The translations under genes were made by a program, and so were the position numbers. Shown piece after piece: positions 6,157 to 9,303 of a stretch of 9,303 nucleotides of DNA (the first letter of the stretch is position 1; each line of letters starts with the position of its first letter). The stretch spans positions 1 to 9,303 of the forward strand of contig JANZKD010000059.1 in NCBI GenBank assembly GCA_025061245.1, read 5' to 3'. Source of the DNA: Candidatus Culexmicrobium profundum (lineage in GTDB: Archaea > Thermoproteota > Methanomethylicia > Culexarchaeales > Culexmicrobiaceae). Below the pieces are notes generated by a model. The model made no database searches. It saw only the letters and a list, made by a program, of their open reading frames with translations, and was not told where the DNA came from.

Positions 6157-7324
6157 CTTCTACTTCAACTGGTACTCGCATTTTTAATTCTTGAGCTATC
6201 CATCTTGCTTCGTCTAGTAGTGATCTTCTAACTTTTTTAAGGTTTGCACTTCTTAGGGTGAATCTTTTCTTTTTGATTTTTACATTAAACTTAATTGTAT
6301 CTTCTACTAGATTTACAGTCATGTCTTTAATTTCATAGCCTAATGTATCTAGAACATCTCCAAAGTATTCTTCTGCTTTAGCTTTTACTTCCTCAATATC
6401 TACTTCTACTTTTTCTTTTACTTCTTCTACTACTTCTGCTGGTTTCATTTCTTTTAGTTTTAATGGTTTTGGTTTGACTATGGTTTTTGGTTGGAGGGTT
6501 GGTGGAGCTATTTTTTCTTCTGCCCGTGTAATAATTTTTTCACCTTCAAGTATTTGTATGGGATCTATCTTTACGTCATATATTAGAATGTCAAAGGAAG
6601 AATATTTTCCCAGGAGTTCTGGGCTTAACATTATTTTTAGAGCTGTTGTTCCATGTATGGTTCCATCAACTTTTTCTGCTACAGCGGCTAGAACTACTTT
6701 GTTTTTTGCCAATACTTCTATTGTTTTCCATTTTTCTGATCCATAGAGGGTGGCTGAGATGTATCTTGAAGTGTCTTCGCTTGCTGTTATTTCATTGGCT
6801 ATTACTGCTGATAGGCTTGCCGTTGTTGCAGCTCTTTCAGCTCTGGCATTTAAGTGGACGCTGTTTACTATTATTGCTGTTTTATACATTATTGTTGAGG
6901 CTAATTTTTTACTATATTCTTCAATCTTTGGGTGAACTTCTGGTAAAACTACTTCTATTGGTGTTTCTCTTTGAATTTTTGCATCTTCCACTAATTTTAA
7001 GTCTTCTTCTACTTCCTTGGGGGTTAACTTGTAGATTTCAAGAAATCCTGCTGAGTTTCGCATTGTCACATTTATTTCTTGCCATGCAAGATCTCCTTTA
7101 AGAGTGACTTCTTTTTCGATTAGTATGGCTAAAACAGGTTCACCCTCCTTTAAATCAACATAAATTTCACAGCTTCTACCTGCAAGTATTAGAAGCCCCT
7201 GCAATCTTACCGTTGCTTTTTCTTCTCGTAATTTTTTAATAATTTCTGGCAGGGGCTTTTCAACCAAGTTTATATAATCAATAATGACTCCTTTTGTAGG
7301 GAGCAATGTTAATCCAAACTCCAC
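6143..7324 (-). CDS. Uncharacterised soluble protein linked to the pilus ATPase
   Basis: A 393-residue protein starting at GTG 7324, with GAGGG 4-8 nt upstream and an in-frame stop just before it. No membrane helix or signal peptide is visible, so it is probably cytoplasmic. Three parts can be seen. Residues 1-115 are alpha/beta, with a pattern (LQGLLILAG, EIYVDLKEGEPVLAIL, GDLAWQEI, GFLEIYKLTPKEVEEDL) loosely like DUF4388/DUF2226-type sensor or adaptor domains; this is an unverified impression. Residues 130-255 form a second alpha/beta part. After a K/E/P-rich linker (about 256-308), residues 310-393 form a compact basic alpha/beta domain. It follows the ATPase gene on the same strand with 68 bp between, and has its own TATA box. 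Its 3' end is 8 bp from the end of the pilus operon. It may be an ATPase partner or regulator, comparable in position only to the unknown UpsX/AapX proteins; I do not recognise the family. Confidence 0.8.
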   Translation of the reverse strand: MEFGLTLLPTKGVIIDYINLVEKPLPEIIKKLREEKATVRLQGLLILAGRSCEIYVDLKEGEPVLAILIEKEVTLKGDLAWQEINVTMRNSAGFLEIYKLTPKEVEEDLKLVEDAKIQRETPIEVVLPEVHPKIEEYSKKLASTIMYKTAIIVNSVHLNARAERAATTASLSAVIANEITASEDTSRYISATLYGSEKWKTIEVLAKNKVVLAAVAEKVDGTIHGTTALKIMLSPELLGKYSSFDILIYDVKIDPIQILEGEKIITRAEEKIAPPTLQPKTIVKPKPLKLKEMKPAEVVEEVKEKVEVDIEEVKAKAEEYFGDVLDTLGYEIKDMTVNLVEDTIKFNVKIKKKRFTLRSANLKKVRRSLLDEARWIAQELKMRVPVEVEVEKE

Positions 7325-7354
7325 TAACCCTCAATTATTATTTTATTTCCTATT

Positions 7355-7366
7355 GATAATATAAAG
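7355..7366 (-). promoter_or_regulatory. TATA box of the 393-residue protein gene
   Basis: The minus strand reads CTTTATATTATC, a good archaeal TATA match. A start 26 bp downstream of its centre falls near 7335, giving a leader of about 11 nt with the GAGGG site before GTG 7324. The gene could thus be expressed apart from the ATPase gene that precedes it. Confidence 0.55.
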
Positions 7367-7392
7367 TTATTGAACTTCGCTTAAGAGCTCAA

Positions 7393-8985
7393 TCAAGTTG
7401 ATTTGGATAGTTCTTCTGATGCCTTTGCATATACTCCTTCTGGGTCGTAGTAGTATCTGAATATGTATCTGCTTACTTCCCATACATCAAATATTCCTTT
7501 TAGACGCATCCATCTTAATACTTCAGCTCTTCTCATTATTTCCTCTTGTAATTCTCGTACTGGTATTGCAGTTTTTTTGCTTATTTCTTTAAGTAATATT
7601 GATTCGTCGAGGTTTAGTTCATGTGTATCTGTTGCTGGGTTCCATCTTGCAATTAGTCTATAGTCGTCATAGTCTGCGACTTCCTGCATTATGGTTACTC
7701 TTCTACTTACTTTTACTTTTCCTGTTTCAATTCTAGTTGTTACTCTCTGTATATGTGCGAAGATGTTCATTAGTCTCATATATGTTGGTGGTATGTTCAT
7801 TGGTGGTGATGTTAATCTTTTTATGGCATAGTCTAGTGTTTCTGCATGTATTGTTGATAAGCCGCCGTGTCCAGTGGCCATTGCTTGGAATAATACGAAT
7901 GCTTCGCTTCCTCTGACTTCACCTACGATTAGGTAGTCTGGCCTATATCTTAAGCTGAGTTTTACTAGGTCGAATAATTCTATTTCACCAGCTTTTGATC
8001 CCACAGTATATCCTGGCCTAACTGTTAATTGCACCCAGTTTTCGTGGGGTAGGTTTAGTTCTGGAATGTCCTCTACGGTTACTATTTTCATTCCAGGTTT
8101 AATGAATAGGCTAAATGCATTTAGAAGTGTTGTTTTTCCCGCTCCAGTGCCACCTGCAATCATTAATGTTCTACCATGTTCAAGCATAAGCCAAATATAT
8201 CCAGCTACAAGTTCATTTATAACTCCGTATTGAATTAGCTCTATAATGGAGAATGGTTTTTCTCTAAACTTTCTAATAGTGAAGGTTGGTCCCTTAGGTG
8301 AAACTTCTGTTCCAAAAGTGGCTGCTAGTCTGTGTTTTTCAGGTAGCATTGCATCTAATACTGGATATGCTAAGGAAATGTGCTTACCAGCCATGTGGGC
8401 TAGTTTCAAAATAAATTCATTTAGATAACTCATGTTTCTAAAGATTATATTGGTTGGAATGTTTTCATAGCGTCTATGCCAAACATAAACTGGTTTATTC
8501 ACTCCATCGCAGCTAATATCTTCAATATTGGGGTCACGCATTAACGCATCAATTGGACCATAACCCAAAAGATTTCTCTCAACATAGTAAATGATTCTAG
8601 CTCTCCTACCACCAACCAAATTCAGTTTCCCACGATATCTATCCGCAATCCTCCTGAGCTCACTAAAAACATACTTCCTTAAATCCTCAAAGGTTTCAGC
8701 TGGCTTTAACTCCTCAACAAGCAAATCAACTAACTTCTCAAAAGTCTCTTTCTCATCCTTAGTTAACCTATACTCCTCCACATAATAAGCTAAAGCGCCA
8801 CCTTCCTCAGGAATAGAAACAATATTAATCTTCGCATACGGTTCATAAACATAATATGACTCAATAACCTCATACTCAGGCTTAACCGATAAAATTGTAA
8901 CAGGCTCTCTCTCAAGCTCTAAAACAGCTTCCTTACCAGGCTTTACCTCTTTCTTTCGCCTCAATGAAAATCTAACTTTAACCAA
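7393..8985 (-). CDS. Type IV pilus/archaellum-type secretion ATPase (FlaI/TadA/VirB11 family)
   Basis: A 530-residue hexameric ATPase that powers pilus assembly at the cytoplasmic face of the membrane platform. Numbered from TTG 8985: a conserved N-terminal block GYGPIDALMRDPNIEDISC (141-159); the interdomain block with PVLDAMLPEKHRLAATFG and PTFTIRKF (about 208-240), family-conserved basic residues; Walker A GGTGAGKT (278-285); Walker B region YLIVGEVRG (351-359); His-box GHGGLSTIHA (372-381). All catalytic motifs look intact. The frame extends upstream to GTG 9069, but a strong TATA box lies inside that extension, and GGGGGA (8991-8996) precedes TTG 8985 by 5 nt (GTG 8988 by 2 nt), so I place the start at 8985. 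It is co-directional with the 393-residue gene downstream. Base composition changes sharply inside the gene near 8460-8580. The TadC-like partner is the gene at 917-2695. Confidence 0.93.
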   Translation of the reverse strand: MVKVRFSLRRKKEVKPGKEAVLELEREPVTILSVKPEYEVIESYYVYEPYAKINIVSIPEEGGALAYYVEEYRLTKDEKETFEKLVDLLVEELKPAETFEDLRKYVFSELRRIADRYRGKLNLVGGRRARIIYYVERNLLGYGPIDALMRDPNIEDISCDGVNKPVYVWHRRYENIPTNIIFRNMSYLNEFILKLAHMAGKHISLAYPVLDAMLPEKHRLAATFGTEVSPKGPTFTIRKFREKPFSIIELIQYGVINELVAGYIWLMLEHGRTLMIAGGTGAGKTTLLNAFSLFIKPGMKIVTVEDIPELNLPHENWVQLTVRPGYTVGSKAGEIELFDLVKLSLRYRPDYLIVGEVRGSEAFVLFQAMATGHGGLSTIHAETLDYAIKRLTSPPMNIPPTYMRLMNIFAHIQRVTTRIETGKVKVSRRVTIMQEVADYDDYRLIARWNPATDTHELNLDESILLKEISKKTAIPVRELQEEIMRRAEVLRWMRLKGIFDVWEVSRYIFRYYYDPEGVYAKASEELSKST

Positions 8986-8990
8986 CACAA

Positions 8991-8996
8991 TCCCCC
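8991..8996 (-). promoter_or_regulatory. Ribosome binding site deciding the ATPase start
   Basis: GGGGGA on the minus strand, 5 nt before TTG 8985 and 2 nt before GTG 8988. Other genes here use spacers of mostly 4-7 nt, which favours the TTG. Confidence 0.55.
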
Positions 8997-9025
8997 AACA
9001 ATTCAATGGAATTAACCTAAATCCA

Positions 9026-9036
9026 CTTATATAAAT
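9026..9036 (-). promoter_or_regulatory. TATA box of the ATPase gene
   Basis: The minus strand reads ATTTATATAAG, the best TATA match in the window, preceded by an A-rich stretch (AAACAAT) that may include the BRE. A start about 26 bp from its centre falls near 9005, giving a leader of about 20 nt with the GGGGGA site. It lies inside the upstream extension of the ATPase frame and therefore argues against the GTG at 9069. Confidence 0.65.
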
Positions 9037-9303
9037 ATTGTTTAAAATGTGAATAAAGATGTTTATCACATATACAGCATTCCATACAACCAGAACTATG
9101 AATAAACAAAAATTGCATAAATTGAGAAGTAACTCACAAAATTGATATAATATAAATTTTAACTTAAATAATACGCTGCATTACCTTCTTTAGAGAAGAA
9201 TCTATGAGAATATTAGTAAATTACTCAATCTAAATATTAAATATAAATCATATAACTAAATTTCTCTATACTATATATTTAAAAATCTTAATTAATTTAT
9301 CAC
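9037..9303. other. AT-rich intergenic region without a recognisable gene
   Basis: No RNA gene or supported reading frame was found on either strand; the longest ATG frame noticed is 15 codons (9098-9145). A TATA-like string, CTATATATTTAAAAAT, at 9271-9286 might belong to a gene beyond the right edge, but this is weak in such AT-rich DNA. No repeat array, attachment site or recognisable origin element was seen. Confidence 0.5.

Noticed and set aside
6646..7101. Plus-strand 151-codon frame rich in leucine and phenylalanine
   Set aside because: Antisense to the 393-residue gene; its Leu/Phe richness follows from the T-rich complement of a Lys/Glu-rich coding strand. No convincing ribosome binding site. 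The other plus-strand frames inside 6474-8785 are likewise shadows.
917..8985. Archaellum (fla/arl) operon
   Set aside because: The ATPase and platform are related to FlaI and FlaJ, but no FlaH-like ATPase, archaellin array or chemotaxis genes are present, and the five varied pilin-like proteins fit a type IV pilus better.
8986..9069. ATPase frame extended to GTG 9069 (28 more codons)
   Set aside because: The extension contains the best TATA box in the window, has no ribosome binding site of its own, and encodes residues unlike the family N-terminus; the G-rich site at 8991-8996 fits the TTG at 8985.
9098..9145. 15-codon plus-strand frame in the right intergenic region
   Set aside because: Too short, Lys/Asn-rich as expected from AT-rich DNA, and without a ribosome binding site.
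9185..9198. Small hairpin CTTCT-TTAG-AGAAG
   Set aside because: Only 5 bp of stem, not next to a gene end; could easily arise by chance.
1..9303. CRISPR arrays, tRNA/rRNA genes, insertion sequences, attachment sites
   Set aside because: None was seen: no regularly spaced repeats, no tRNA-like cloverleaf or transposase frames, and no terminal inverted repeats with target duplications.

Overview
The window is an archaeal type IV pilus-like assembly locus. The archaeal assignment rests on class III (prepilin) signal peptides of the KG/ISPVIS type, a FlaI/TadA-like secretion ATPase, a TadC/FlaJ-like platform protein with two T2SF repeats, TATA boxes about 26 bp before inferred transcription starts, and GGTGA-type ribosome binding sites with frequent GTG and TTG starts. 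The DNA is AT-rich. A TACK/Thermoproteota-like host is possible, but the sequence does not fix the lineage.

Layout from left to right: (1) positions 1-653, minus strand, the 5' part of a pilin gene that runs off the left edge; (2) positions 654-916, a divergent promoter region with a widely spaced 12-bp inverted repeat; (3) positions 917-6134, plus strand, a tightly packed six-gene unit made of the membrane platform protein followed by five small membrane-anchored, surface-type proteins (pilin-like or pseudopilin-like), all joined by overlapping or near-overlapping stops and starts; (4) positions 6143-7324, minus strand, a 393-residue soluble protein of unknown function; (5) positions 7393-8985, minus strand, the hexameric assembly ATPase; (6) the region upstream of the ATPase out to 9303, AT-rich and without a gene, holding the ATPase promoter.

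Proposed working model: the ATPase drives the platform protein from the cytoplasm. The platform protein extrudes pilin subunits into a filament. The divergent pilin is a candidate major or separately controlled subunit, and the five operon-encoded small proteins are candidate minor pilins or an initiation/tip complex. The 393-residue protein is a candidate cytoplasmic partner or regulator. No prepilin peptidase and no archaellum-specific genes (such as flaH or flaB arrays) are visible, so processing must be supplied from elsewhere and an archaellum is unlikely.

The points most worth checking are the unlinked arrangement of ATPase and platform gene, the five-member pilin-like set (two members lacking a canonical prepilin cleavage site), the uncharacterised 393-residue partner, the uneven distribution of N-glycosylation sequons, and a sharp strand-composition switch inside the ATPase gene near 8460-8580.
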